Assembly (NCBI GenBank): GCA_028023455.1
Contig: JAQFVV010012497.1
Location: 868,001 to 932,000, forward strand
Direction: 5' to 3'
DNA: 64,000 bases
From: Epiperipatus broadwayi
Lineage: Eukaryota > Onychophora > Udeonychophora > Euonychophora > Peripatidae
Under the pieces are notes generated by a model. The model saw only the letters and a list, made by a program, of their open reading frames with translations, was not told the DNA's origin and ran no database searches. Each line of letters opens with the position of its first letter. Positions within the stretch are counted from its first letter, which is position 1. The translations under genes were made by a program, and so were the position numbers. Below are positions 39,070-51,626 of the stretch, one piece after another.

Positions 39070-39830
39070 AAGGGAATATAAAATTTACAGTTGAAAAGGA
39101 AGAAAATAATGAAATTGCATATTTGGATATAATGTTTCAAAAAAAAATTGATAGATAAAGATAGTATATTCAAACAAATGTTTATAAGGAAAACAATATT
39201 CATAATAACATAAGTTGGTTCTCCAACATCAATAGGAAAATATATTCAAGAATATACAGAGTGGCAATATATTGCTCAAAAAAAGAAGACTATATTAAAC
39301 AAAAAGATTTAATAATCAATGAATTAAAAAAGAGTGTTTTTTCTGCATATATAATTAAAAGAAGTATTGAAAAAATAGTGTATAGGATAAATAAAAATGA
39401 AAAGAGTGAATGAAAGAAGAAAAGTGAAAATAGATATATAGGAATAAAAACAAATAATATTATAGTGAATAAGTTTAATAAAATTACAAAGAAGATTAAT
39501 AAAAAATGCAAAAGAATAATTAATACAAAAATAGTTAATAAAGAAAGAGAAAACCTACTAAATTTAATGGATAATAAATATATAGGAAATAATAAAGAAA
39601 TAATGTATATGTGATAAAATGCAAACAATGTTTAGCTAGTCAGATTGATAACAAATATGTGGAAGAAACTAAAAATTCTATAAAAACAAGATTAAAACAT
39701 GTCAAATATGTCTTATACAGACTGTCTTAAAAAAAATAATATAAAAGAAACAATACTAATAAGAAAAATAAAACCAAAATTTAATAGGGATTCTGGAATT
39801 AGGGTGACATTGGTATAAATATAGGTTTTA
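39070..39830 (+). pseudogene. Penelope-like element remnant (RT end and GIY-YIG endonuclease)
   Basis: Three pieces in shifted frames follow the order of a Penelope-like protein. The end of the reverse transcriptase appears as KFTVEKEENNEIAYLDI (39081-39131), then a helical part with CSKKEDYIKQKDLIINELKK (about 39275-39340). A GIY-YIG endonuclease follows: VIKCKQC (39612-39632) and KYVEETKNSIKTRLKHVKY (39654-39710). The C-terminal KPKFNRDSGI motif is at about 39775-39800. Stops and frameshifts separate the pieces, so it is dead. The 5' part of the RT was not found. Confidence 0.75.
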
Positions 39831-40844
39831 AAAAAGATATATAGAGGAAAATATATAAAGAGAAAATTATTTATAAATGAATTATGGGTTGTAAAAAATG
39901 ATTACATAGGAGTATAAACGTGAATATATTTATATATTACATATTAGTGGAGGGACTAAGCATAATATTTACATATAAAACAGTATAACATAAATTTATA
40001 AGTGAGAGTTATATAATAATAGTAATAAAAATTAAAGGGTATATATAAATAAAGAGTTGTAGTGATTTTAGTATACTGGATACCTCCGATATGTAATACT
40101 TTATTTTATCTTAACTTCATCTTAGATATCTTAACTTACTATATTCTCAATTTTTCAGTACACATTTTATCAAGCTTAACAAGCACAACTTTAACTTTAT
40201 TAAACTTTTGTTTGGATGAGCTTAATTTATTATTATCAAGCTCAATACATATTTATTCTTTATTATATTTCTTTTTCTTCTATTTATTACATCATTTAAT
40301 AGATTTATCTATTTTTTTTAAAATAACTTTTGGGCAACTTTGATCGCACTTTGGCAGCACGTGTATTTATTTATTTTAACAGGCTACTGTTTATTCTTGA
40401 TACATTTGTATTTTATTATTATCGGAATATTTATATAATAATATTTTTTATATTTATCATTTCACTCTACTCAGGCTTTTGATGCAGAATAATTTTAAAT
40501 ATTAATGCTATAACAATTATTAATTATCCACATATTTTTCTGAAACTATATTGCATTTTACCATAACTTAAGTCTTTTAGTTTTATAATACATCATTTAT
40601 TATATGTTTTAAGTTTTCAGTAGCATAAAAATGGATTTAAAGTCATGGAGTGTTTGTAATGAGAGTGTGGAATAAGAATTTATTGTTGAATTTTTTTTAA
40701 AACTGACAAAGTCAGTGTACGAGAAAAACTCAAAAACCAAATTATACTTCTTAAAAATATTAATTTTTTTAATGTGATAGTTTATATAATTGTTATTATA
40801 TATATTTGTATATTAATGGCTTCTTTTTTTGTGTTTTGTTTTAG

Positions 40845-40873
40845 AATTTGTGAGGGAACTAAAGCTAATTCTG
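40845..40873 (+). CDS. TOP3A: TOP3A exon g, 29-nt microexon (residues 167-177)
   Basis: Acceptor TGTTTTAG, donor GTTTGT, 29 nt. One base completes an arginine codon from exon f, then ICEGTKANS follows, and one base begins a valine completed by the next exon. Human TOP3A has ICDGKKDKF at the same place. The phases fit exactly on both sides, so the exon restores a frame that would otherwise be lost. It is isolated by introns of 9.2 and 5.7 kb, and its donor is a weak match to the consensus. Confidence 0.9.
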
Positions 40874-40967
40874 GTTTGTATCTGTTTTTATGTAGTCTTG
40901 AAATTATTTTTTAATTATTAAAGATGGAAATTTATATTAAAAGCAATTATCATAATTTTTATGAATA

Positions 40968-41902
40968 CACCTGGGTCTCCTTTTACGCGATAGATACGTT
41001 CCTCAGAAAACACGCGCAAATGATAACTTACCTTGAAAAGGGGGGGATACGGACTGTGATTTTTCAAAAATCGCATAAAAGCAAAGCACCAACGTAAAAT
41101 TACTTTAAAATTCGTGCAAAAAAAAAAATAAGGAAATAAAATATGACCAATAAAAATTTTCAAATTTGAAAAAAATTGATACAAGACAAACTTTTTTTAA
41201 CTATAATATTTAATTTTATTCAAAATAATGTATTTTTATGCATAATTTACAGTACAGTAATTTACATTTTTTTATACACGTTTTAATTATTATCGCTATT
41301 TGCCGATAAACAGGTTCGTTTGCAAACTGGTAAAAAATCAGATTCTTCACAAGAGGAAATACAACTAGCACCAACTTCACATCACATTAATTTCAAGTTG
41401 CCTTAAGTAATTTTTAAATTGTTAATTACAATTAAAAATCAGATTTTAATTTTTAATTGTCAAATTTAATTATGCCCACTGCTATTACTCACCTTTTAAA
41501 AATAAACTTGCGGACACTAAATGATTAATAATTGATTACGTTCTTTTTTAAAAAGCAAAAACAGAATGTGATTTAAAATGCAAAATTAACACGCACAATG
41601 TTTGAGCAAATTTACATTATAATCTTGTAAAATTTAATGTGTGTATACATAAAATGTGGAAATCATGATTTTAATTTCATTATTGCATAAAATCTTACTA
41701 TTATAAAGCCACTGAAAATGTTGAAATTACTAAGATGAAAGTCGAATTCCAATAATGTGCTATTACTTTCAATATGACGTAAGTGCACAAAATTTATTAT
41801 TTAAAGTAATAGCGCATTATCGGAGTTCGACTTCCGAAGAAACATGAATCGCGTAACTTCAAAATCGCGTTAAATAAATCCTTGTAAAATGAGACCCAGG
41901 TG
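40968..41902. mobile_element. Tigger/pogo-like non-autonomous DNA transposon, copy 2
   Basis: Left end CACCTGGGTCTCC with TTTTACGCG following, right end GAGACCCAGGTG, flanked by TA at 40966-40967 and 41903-41904. Internally it follows copy 1 (for example AAAGCAAAGCACCAACGTAA and AATAATTGATTACG). It lacks the inner inverted arm of copy 1. It starts 94 bases after the microexon. Confidence 0.85.
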
Positions 41903-42032
41903 TACATTGTTATTGCAAGTAGAATAATATCAATAATATATTAATAATAAAATTGAATATTATTTTTAATAAATATTGAAAAAATTATGAAATCAAGAAA
42001 ATTTATATAATTTTATTTTTGATGTTTAATAT

Positions 42033-42520
42033 AATATTTAAAACAGCATTACGCTGTTGCACATGCGCTTTGAAGATTTTAACTATAAATGAATGAATAC
42101 TAACACTCAACCACATGATAAAGTCTTTGGAAAAGATAGAATGGCATCTATCTTTTCGAACCCAAATGCTTTTGTATGGGCGAATCTTAAGTGTTTGAAA
42201 GTGAAAGCGTGAATATATTAAATAATCACTTTAAATTACTATTATATGCTTGAATGAAAGACGCTAATGAAATTTACTAGAATTTACAATACGTCATTCT
42301 TTTTATTTGATATTAAATGTATGTAAATAAATCATTTTTATATATATTCACGCTTTCACTTTCAAACACTTAAGATTCGCCTATACAAAAGCGTTTGGGT
42401 TCGAAAAGATATTCTATCTTTTCCAAAGACTTTATCATGTGGTTGAGTGTTAGTATTCATTCATTTATAGTTAAAATCTTCAAAGCGCATGTGCAACAGC
42501 ATAATGCTGTTTTAAATATT
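42033..42520. repeat. Foldback element with arms of about 180 bp
   Basis: Bases 42033-42217 are nearly the reverse complement of 42343-42520, with a 125-base centre. The ends carry GCATTACGCTGTTGCACATG and its inverse. There is no coding capacity. A transcript through it would form a long hairpin. Confidence 0.92.
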
Positions 42521-44565
42521 ACAGTTTACAAACATCGCACTATATAAAAATGTTTAATATAATTTAATTTTTGGGAATAAATCAGTCATATATGACAAAT
42601 TAAAAACATTTAATTAGTTTTTATAGGTCTAATGCCGTAAGTGGGATGGTGTGAGGCAACTGTCTCAGGAATCAAATTAGAATTGGCATTAAAAATAAGA
42701 TATTATATTTAAAAAATATTTTTTTATTGCACATTTTCTACTCTTAAATCCATTTCTTTTTTCGGTTTTTCAATAATATTTAAAATGCATAATTTTTAAG
42801 GCTTGCCTTAGATACCAAAATTGATCAACCAGGTTCTGATGTTCATTATTTGTTAATAAGTTTATTAGAATTTTCAAAGATTAAATTCACTTGAGAATTA
42901 CCCATCTTTTCTTCACATAAATATATGAAAAGAGAGGGATCGAGAAATCATTATTTTATGATGTATTTAAACATTGAGTTTATTAAAATTTATGGTGTAT
43001 AGTTCTAATTATGAAATACTAAAATAAATTATGCTAAGGAATGGCTAGCAATGGCAATATATTATTAGAAATGATTTACAATGATATATTGCTTAGTAGA
43101 TTTGGTCTATTTTTGGATATAGAACTTTGCTTTTAATTATTATTATTAACTAATTAATGATCTTGTAGTCTATCATATAAAGAATGACTGATATGTGTAA
43201 ACTTCAAGTTTTAACACTGCACTAAATTGACACACGTATTAATTAGTATTGAGAATTTTTATTTTTAATAATCAATTTAATACTTAAAGATCTTATGCAA
43301 TGGGCTAGAAGCCTTTTTAATTATTTTGTAATACTGAAAAATAAAGCTATATAAATCTATCTATAGTACTTGCAATCTTGCTGATACTTTTTTATTTTTA
43401 TTTTTGATTATCTTGGGTTGTGGTACAAGCACTTTATGAATAGCTTTGTTAGTTTTAGCATATTCTACTAGTTAGTTCGCTATCTTTGACACCATATTGA
43501 ATTTTTAAAAAACTGATTTAGAGTCACAATTTTCACAATAACTTCAATTTTTATAATGTTAGAGCAAAAAGCTTTACATTGATAGAAACTAGAAAAACTA
43601 AGGAAAGCAATATGGCTAAGATAAATAGTGATAACCATTTAAAAAATAAAGAAAGGAAGAAATTTCACCATTCGACATAATTATTACTTTATTGTTTGTT
43701 CATAATTTTTAATTTATCATTAACTAAGTTTAAATTACATCTTCCTTGATAATTTTTTTGTATTCCTCACAAAATTATCTTTCAAACCTCCATAGCTTCA
43801 GAATCTCCAAAATAAGTCGCATATGAATTCTTCATTTTTATCTTGTACCCCAAAGGTGACAAATCTCAAAGGCTTCTATGAGAAAAAGTTTCATCCTAAT
43901 AAAAGATACAAAACAAATCATTTCCAGAAGATAGATATGCATTTGCCGTCATAGCAATTGGCTTCTTGTCTATCTAAAACTAGAAATTGTAGATTACTGT
44001 CTGTATTATTGGTAAAATGAATTTCATCCCTTCATTTTATATTTTTTGTGTACATCAGTGATATTTATATTCTTTATGTACACCAATGATGCTATCTTGT
44101 TATATTTAGTGTCCCACAGAGATATAATTTATTTGCATATAGCCCATTTGCTAGCTATAGAATTGAAAATAATGTGACCAAAACTACTGATTCCACGGCA
44201 CGAGTATCAAGGCATAGGCAAAAATCAGAATTTGATTCTTTGTCTGCATACAATTTCATGTGGTATATACACACCATTTGAAATCTTTCTTTGTTGGTTT
44301 TAAATGTTTATGTTTTCACATGGTACTATGCCCAGTAAATTTTGTGATTGCTTTGTCACCTGCAAAATTTTTGTATATTTGATAATCAGTCCTAAAATTT
44401 ACATTGTACTGCTCTATAATATGTTAATTTTATATATATAGACATTACTTGTTATATAAACACAAATGTGTATTTACAAACACAGTAATATAAACATAGT
44501 AATAAATTATTAAACCTTTTGAGAATCATTATGTTTAGAAAATAAGATTGTCTAAACTTAGATTT

Positions 44566-44998
44566 GAGCCACAAAATTACATAAACTACTTTTGTTGTAT
44601 TTGAATACAAATGTTTAAATTTATATACATATAATAAAGAGCATAAGTGATGTATAATTTCTATATATTACAGACACCAATACATACGCAAACATGCCAT
44701 TTATTAAATAATTTTTTAAAAAATTAATTTTTAAATATTTAAAAGTAAAAAATGTTAATATTTATAACCCGATATTCTAGTTCTGAGCCCCAAAATTACA
44801 TAAACTACTTTTATTGTATTTGAATACAAATGTTTAAATTTATATAAATAGTAAATAACATAAATGATATATATTTTATATGCTATACAGACATCAATAC
44901 AAACGCAAACATACCATTTATTTATCAAATACTTTTAAAAAATTTACTATTCAAATAATTAAAAATAAAATTTTATTTATGACCCGATATTCTAATTA
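44566..44998 (+). repeat. 219-bp tandem duplication
   Basis: Units 44566-44784 and 44785-44998 share ACATAAACTACTTTT, GTATTTGAATACAAATG, AATACAAACGCAAACAT (with changes) and GACCCGATATTCTA in order. Confidence 0.85.
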
Positions 44999-45884
44999 CG
45001 TTTTGAAGACCTTGAACTGCGAATTTTATTAGCACATTTTTAATCCATTTTTGTAAGCTCTTTGGCTGTTTAAAAATTTCTGCCTTTATGTTCTCCAAAA
45101 AAATTTATAAACTTAGCAAAAAATTAAATGAAATACAAATAAAAATATTCATAAAGAAATTCAATTTTTTTTTCAGATTTCAACATAATGTATGTCATTC
45201 AAAAGAGAATTGAAAAACGAAACAAATGCTGCATTTTCTGTTGACATCATTCTTGTAGTTTTTACATCATTTTAAAAAGAACACAAAATTTCAATGACAC
45301 ACTACCACAGTGCTGCGTCACCACTATAAAAGACAAACCTGTTAATACTGTGCCTCTGCTTGGAGAAAATATGTGTTTATTAAATTTTTGGATATTCAAT
45401 TAAATATTATTATAAGAAGTATTACTGAAACTCATATCTATTTCTTTGCAGTGGCTTAGATATTAGAAGAGGAATTATCTCACAGAAATTGTATTTAAGT
45501 AAATTAGACTTGCCAATTATTAAAATATAATTTTATCATTTAAAATTTGTCTCACATCAGAATCCTCTTTCTGGATATTCAACTAAGAATCAACATTTGA
45601 ATGATTGTGACATTAAAAATAGGTGTCTTACGAGAATTTAGACAATTTTTTTTTTTAAGATCCAACAATAAAGCAAGCAGGATATAATTTTATTAGATGT
45701 TATTGGCATGACATGAACAGATTAAGAATGACTCATACATTGCATTTATCTTCTTCATAAATAGAATTTGACAATCACTCATCTAATTGATATTAAACCA
45801 TTATAACAGCACATGACAATTATTTCTTATGCTTTTATAATCTGTTTACATAGTAGCATTTTTTCTATAGATTATTGTTATTTA

Positions 45885-46245
45885 TTACAAGTCATAATAA
45901 TCAGTGGATGCTAGAAAGTTAGTACATCAAAATTCCTATTTAATGCCTACTCATCCAATATTCCCAAGCTAATTTTAGCTTATGACTTTTATCAGTGAGG
46001 AACCTTAGATCTGAAAGCAAATTAGCTTGGATTAAAAACATTAATTTTCAGTTTCGACTCATAGCTTTATAGTTAACTAAAAAGATAAAAGGTGGCTGCT
46101 GAAGGGATGCATTAGATCCAAAGATGTAGATACAATGCTCTCAGATCCAAGAATTCTCATTTTGTTGAAAGCCATAAGCTAGAAACCAGTCTGAGGATAC
46201 TGAGTAAGTAGGCACTTTATAAGGATTTTGATGCATTAGATGGCA
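45885..46245. repeat. Foldback family A, copy 3
   Basis: Forward arm at about 45885-46015 (CCTACTCATCCAATATTCCC) and inverted arm at about 46120-46245, with a centre matching the inverse of 12652-12770. The right end, read inverted, begins TCTCTATACAATATTGCCA like copy 2. Confidence 0.75.
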
Positions 46246-46562
46246 ATATTGTATAGAGAAAGTTGCTATTGATCTAAATGGATATAGATAAAGATAAACC
46301 ATGAACCAGATAATAAAGGAATGTCTAATCTATGATTACAGTGGAGAATTGAAAGATATAATAAAGCCATTAGTGATTCTATCTCCTACTGTAGTCTCTA
46401 CAAATTCTTTTATGATATTTTGATAATATTAAACTGTTTAAAACAAAATTCATGTGCTTAATACATAACAAATAATTCATTCCATTAAGTATTTTATTTT
46501 AAATTAAGATTTATCTTTGTAATAAATTCATACTATTATTATTATATTTTTTTTTTATTCAG

Positions 46563-46621
46563 TTGTCTTAAAAGAACAAATTGATAAATACAGAACACTC
46601 TTCATTCAAGCTTCCAACATG
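46563..46621 (+). CDS. TOP3A: TOP3A exon h (residues 177-196)
   Basis: Acceptor TTTATTCAG after a long T tract, strong donor GTGAGT, 59 nt. It encodes VLKEQIDKYRTLFIQASNM after the two bases that complete the preceding valine. It matches the human stretch VVLRQQVQKYKQVFIEA, a helix near the end of the catalytic core. Confidence 0.93.
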
Positions 46622-47958
46622 GTGAGTACTTTCTTTATACATATGTATATATTATACACACCCACACATGTTTATTATCAAGTCCTGAAAAAAAGTCAAT
46701 ATATTGTTTTAAAATTTGCACCTATATAATAAAAGCATTAACTCTTTATTAACCACTTGATAATATTCCTAGTTGATCTATTCACATATGAATTATCAAG
46801 TTTTTAATTTTGGTTATTGTTTAATTTGGTTTTATGATTGTGTGTCATGAATTCAAATAGATAGAATCTAGAGTTACCTTTGGTACTAAAGTTGGACACA
46901 AATATATTCAAGTAGCATGCATATAGAAATTGATTCACTGCCTGCTATTAGTTTATAAGAAGACCAAGTGTGTAACCATCGCTTTTTTTTATGGAGAGAA
47001 AATATGGGGTGCTATGAATATCGATAAGATAATAAGATGCTGATAGAAAAAAGTGCCAAAAATATCTTGAATGAATTAATACATTCAAAATTAAAATTGT
47101 TTATGCTAGCTAAAGAGTCTTTTCTTTAATTTATCTGAGACTAAAGTCTAAGTTTTTGGATTTAATGATGGACTGTTTTAACTTTTGGAAATAAATTTAA
47201 TAAAATTTTACTAAAACAAAAGGAAAGTAAACTTTGCAATAGTTATCTTTAACCATATTGACATTAGTGAAATTAAAAGTTTAACAAATCTTAATAGAAC
47301 ACGACATCTTTACTTTCAATGAATAAAATTCTAATGATATAAGTAGCATTTTGTTTAATTATGACATTATAGATAGTTTATTAGAAATTTAACCCAAATT
47401 TAATTATCAGAGGGTAGAAATTAGATTAGTATTGATGTCCCAAACCTCAATTTTTACATTTATTAAGGCACTTGATTCGTTTTGTTTGGACATATTCATT
47501 TATATTCAGAAAATCTTTACTTGTTAGATTTAAATAATATCATGAATTCATAAAATTTGTGACTACTTTCATTTAGGAGTTTCCTAGTCATTTTCTGTTA
47601 TATGTGAAAGAACTGGAAAGTTATTGAAGTAAGAATTAGAGTGATACTAGATAATAATTTTTATTATATTTTTATAGTAAGTACATGGCTGAATATGAGT
47701 GATAAACAGAGAGAATATAAGGGGTTTATTGTTCTGTTGGTAAAAACAGTTTAAAGGAATAATTCTTAAGACTAAATGCAAGAAAGTTTTTATAAGTCAC
47801 AATTCTGTAAACAATAGATTGTTTGTGATGAGATTGAAAACTTCAAAATTTAATGATTATACAAATATTCATGCTGACTATTGAACATGATGATGTAAAA
47901 ATAGAGGCCATATACAATGAAATTTAAAATGAATACAAGAGTAGTTATTATATATAGA

Positions 47959-48221
47959 GCTCGCAAAACAAGCTCTTAACAAGCTTTGTAGAATATCCCC
48001 AACCTCACACCGGTTTCTGCTACTGGTGTCCTATATATGGATGTCTGAAAATTTCAGATTTTCTACTTAATAGTTATACATTAGATAAAGTTCTGTGCTT
48101 GTCCTGATATTTTTAATCTAATGATTGAATATCCTAGCACCTCATTGAGGACACCAGTAACAGAAACTGGTCTGAGGTTGGGGATATTCTACAAAGCTTG
48201 TTAAGAGCTTGTTTTGCGAGC
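47959..48221. repeat. Foldback family B, copy 1 (73-bp arms)
   Basis: 47959-48031 is close to the reverse complement of 48149-48221. The arms run GCTCGCAAAACAAGCTC to TACTGGTGTCC. The two flanks do not show a clear target duplication. Confidence 0.9.
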
Positions 48222-48411
48222 ATATAACTTTTGTAAATACAAGCATATTAAATTAGGTCATGTGACATCTGACTTGACTTTTTTATAATTTTATTTTTTG
48301 CTATCATGGCTTTGGCAATTTTATATTGTTAAAACTATTAATATATGGTGTATCTGAACTTAGTTCAGGCCCATATGGCTATTTAAGTTAGATAGCTGGA
48401 TTGGAAAACAT

Positions 48412-48650
48412 GGATGTCTGAAAAATTTTAGATTTTCTACTTAATAGTTATACATTAGCTAAAGTGCTGGGCTTGTCCTGGTATTTTTAATCTAATGATT
48501 GAATATCCTAGCACCTCATTGAGGACGCCAGTAGCAGAAACCGGTCTGATATTGGGGATATTCTACAAAGCTTGTTTTGCGACTCTATATATAACATTTG
48601 TAAATACAAGCTTATTAAATTAGGTCATATGACACCTGACTTTATTTTTT
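48412..48650 (+). repeat. Foldback family B, partial tandem copy
   Basis: Repeats 48039-48285 (spacer, right arm and about 60 bases of right flank), starting GGATGTCTGAAA. The left arm is missing and a short part of the right arm (TTAAGAGC) is deleted. Because flank is included, this is a local duplication and not a second insertion. Confidence 0.85.
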
Positions 48651-49199
48651 TGTAAAAGTGGTTATTAAATGAGATAGTAGAAGATTGGTATTCTATCATT
48701 GGTTAAAGAAAATAAAATCATAAGAAATTTTGGATTGGGAGTGAAAATGAAAGGTAGATAAGTTTTTTGTAAGAAAAATAGTTTAGTAATAATGAATACT
48801 TGATTTATAAATCATAATAGAAGGATTTACATATGAAAAGTACTAGATAATAGAAACAGATTTGATTGGATTGATTCAGAATGCATTTAGGAATAGCATT
48901 AAGAATGTATTTGGAAATTCTGAATTGATATCAAACTCAATTTTAGAAGTGGGAGAATTGAAAGCATTATGAAATGACTAAAAATTGGAAACACCTTGTT
49001 GCATATTTTAATGCAGATAATAACAAGTATTTGGTAAAAAAAGCAAGTCATAGGGAAACATACACTGATCTGAATTGACTTATGAACCAACTTAATATTG
49101 AGGAGATGATTTTATTTATTTTTTAAATAATTGTGTAAATAAATAAATTTATCATATGTTAATTCCTTGCTTTTTATTTTATAAAATAATATTATTCAG

Positions 49200-49263
49200 G
49201 CTCATAAGATCGATGAAGCATTATCTCAGTATTTGGGAACAGCTCAGACAATTGAACCTAATG
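49200..49263 (+). CDS. TOP3A: TOP3A exon i (residues 197-217, ends in phase 1)
   Basis: Acceptor ATTATTCAG, strong donor GTAAGT, 64 nt. It encodes AHKIDEALSQYLGTAQTIEP plus N and one base of the next codon. Human TOP3A has AKKLDEALAQYFG followed by a variable linker to the zinc fingers. No continuation was found between 49264 and 64000, so the next exon is probably downstream of the window. Confidence 0.93.
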
Positions 49264-49878
49264 GTAAGTTAATAATATATATATAATCTAGTTTAAAAAA
49301 TTATTCTTAATTAGTTACCATTGTTAAAAATTAAATGTTTATATGCATACAAATATAATTAATGAGACTATTTTTGGCATATTTTTATTTCGAGTTTTTG
49401 GGTAAAAATTAAAGTATTATTTCCAAAATGTTAATAATTACTCCAACACACTTGAAATAGAACAACTATATAAAAATAAATATTTTATTTGACCATTGTT
49501 AAGGATATTTCCAAAATAATATAACTGTAATCAAATATTATTGAAAAAAAGGATGGAATGTATATGAAAATGATGAGAATGTGCACAGTTAGTATCATTC
49601 TATGTTTAATTGTAGCAAATATTGTTATATCATAGATAGTAGACATAATATTTTTGACGAATTTTGATTACATAATTCATAAAATGATTCATTGATAGTA
49701 CATTCTGTTATTAATTGTGGCATTATGGAATAGAAAGTTATGTAACTGCTAAAAAAGTTGAATGAATGTAAGAATTTAGTATAAAATAGTCAATAAATTT
49801 TCACACTGAGTTCTCCAGTATATTATAATCTTTATAACTATTTGATATCATGGTATGTATATATATATATATATATAT

Positions 49879-51605
49879 TGTAATGGTCACACGACGATCA
49901 CAGGCTACACTTCCCTTTTATGTGTACATAATGGGGAATTCTGTAATTCAAAATCGTCCACTTTCCGTTACCGCAAGCAGAGGGAAATACGAAAATAGAC
50001 GAGTCTATCTCCGTATTTGATCGAACCTGTACGCTATATGGATATAGCCCCAGGTTATGTTTCCCGATCAACTTTCTCCCGACTGCTGTAAGATTTGACA
50101 GAGTTACAGCGCTTGGATGATTTATAAACACTGCACCACCAAATTTCACGTGTTAATTCAATAATCAAAAAATGAATAATAGTTCCCCACCCTAAGACTA
50201 GACTATCCCTTTTTGAACGTGGCGAAGAACGAGACAAGACAGATTTAAATAGAAAAAATATATATATTTAATAGAATAAATCAATCATAAAAAAAATCTA
50301 TAAAACACATTTACATTAAATAAAACAGATTATGATCTATTGTGCTAAAGGAAAAGAACACATAAAACTCTTATAAATGCTGGTACATTTATAAATTGTC
50401 ACTCTGGGTATTTATCAAAAAATTTCAAGAATGTCTTTATCATTCACAAAAACGCATGTGGCCATTGTCTAAGTCAACGATGTGCACATTGAAATATATA
50501 AAAAAAAGTATGTATCTTTACTAGGTTTTTTGTCTCTGAATTTATCCGATGTCCTGCCGACCGCCACGTGGATTTCTCCACTTCTTTAGGAGGGACAGTC
50601 GCTCGTAGGTATTAGATTTGGTTGTGTATAGCTTCTCAGTGTTAAGGCATCATGGACGAGGCATCGAGGATAAGGCAACTAAATGAATCCATCGGCAGGC
50701 GCTACGACGGCAATTATTACATATTGACAAGAACCATTAGTACAGTAAGTCCAGATCGACCAGCGATCACGATGGCCTTAGCCAGCCATTCTAGATGAAG
50801 CACCGTTAAAAGTCATATTTGCTAACTATATCGGTTGATTATCGGAGCTGTGTTTTACCACCCTCTCAACACGAAGTCTCTAGCTCTAATCTCTCTTGAA
50901 AAACTTTTATTTCTTAATTAAAAAATTTCACCAGCCTTTGTCCTTCCGATCCTTTGTTTCACTTTTATTCACACCTTCTTTCTTACTATGCCTTCGGCCA
51001 TATGTAAATTGCTTTTACCCACTCTCGTAGCACTATGTATTTCAATATTCTTGATTTTAATTAAACAGATTTTAATACATGTTTTTCTTTTTTCTTTTTT
51101 TTAAATTTGGACAAGCATTTATTATTTCTGTCTATATCCTGCTTCAAATACACTCCATACACGCATTTCGTTTATTGTCAAATGTGTACTTTAAAACCCA
51201 GATCCTTACCTTTTAATCATGTCTAACTTCCTCTGTTTTGCGCGCTATTTAAGGTTTTTTTTATCTTTTTTTAAACTTTACTTTCTTTCAAAATCGGATT
51301 TTAACTTGCATTTTATTTATATTTCTTTATCGTTTTATTTTTTAACATACATTTCCACTAGCTCTAATTTTATATTTTAATTTCACCAAAACTCGAACTT
51401 TGGAGGGTAAAAGATAAGAATCTTTTGATTCTAATTTCCTCTCTTTTTTTTTTTTTAATTAGTTGAAACATTTCTTTGTTCTGTAAATTTTTTCCAAGCT
51501 CGCTTTTCTTTTTTTTTATTTTTATTTTTCTGGCAAACATAATATTTAATATTCTCTGAATGTTTAATATTTATATGTGTGACCGCAGTATGTGCGATCA
51601 TCACA
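49879..51605 (-). repeat. 3' LTR of the Gypsy element (1727 bp)
   Basis: It runs from TGTAATGG to ATCATCACA on the + strand. On the minus strand it is preceded by a purine-rich AAAAGGAGGGGAACGG tract (51610-51625), the expected polypurine tract. Only its last 145 bases (51461-51605) recur at the other end. Confidence 0.75.
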
Positions 51606-51626
51606 TTACACCGTTCCCCTCCTTTT
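51606..51626 (-). other. Polypurine tract region
   Basis: On the minus strand TTTTAAAAGGAGGGGAACGG lies immediately before the TG of the LTR, apart from GTGTAA. Confidence 0.6.

Larger units (their letters stand above)
31687..40844 (+). other. TOP3A intron between exons f and g
   Basis: 9.2 kb. It holds a diverged tandem duplication (32390-32790), a foldback fragment (33714-33960), the hammerhead-like motif and G-poor tract (34811-36180) and a Penelope-like remnant (39070-39830). The parts 31687-32389, 32791-33713 and 36280-39069 show nothing that I can name; a small GC-richer stretch at 37430-37660 has no recognisable product. Confidence 0.7.
40874..46562 (+). other. TOP3A intron between exons g and h
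   Basis: 5.7 kb with Tigger-like copy 2, the foldback at 42033-42520, the tandem duplication at 44566-44998 and foldback family A copy 3. The part 42521-44565 shows nothing that I can name. Confidence 0.75.
46622..49199 (+). other. TOP3A intron between exons h and i
   Basis: 2.6 kb; apart from foldback family B at 47959-48650 nothing is recognised. Confidence 0.7.
5028..49263 (+). other. TOP3A: TOP3A gene, internal part (nine exons, both ends outside the window)
   Basis: DNA topoisomerase III alpha is a type IA enzyme that cuts one DNA strand through a tyrosine and passes another strand through; in animals it works with BLM helicase and RMI1/RMI2 to dissolve double Holliday junctions, and it also acts in mitochondria. 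Nine exons (111, 75, 51, 79, 114, 70, 29, 59 and 64 nt) join with matching phases into 217 codons plus one base. The joined protein keeps the family landmarks [81 protein letters not shown] and LRAELEADLK in the order known from human TOP3A. TOP3B lacks this combination. All introns are GT-AG. The active-site tyrosine region and the C-terminal zinc fingers are not in the window. Introns reach 21 kb because they hold transposons. Confidence 0.95.
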
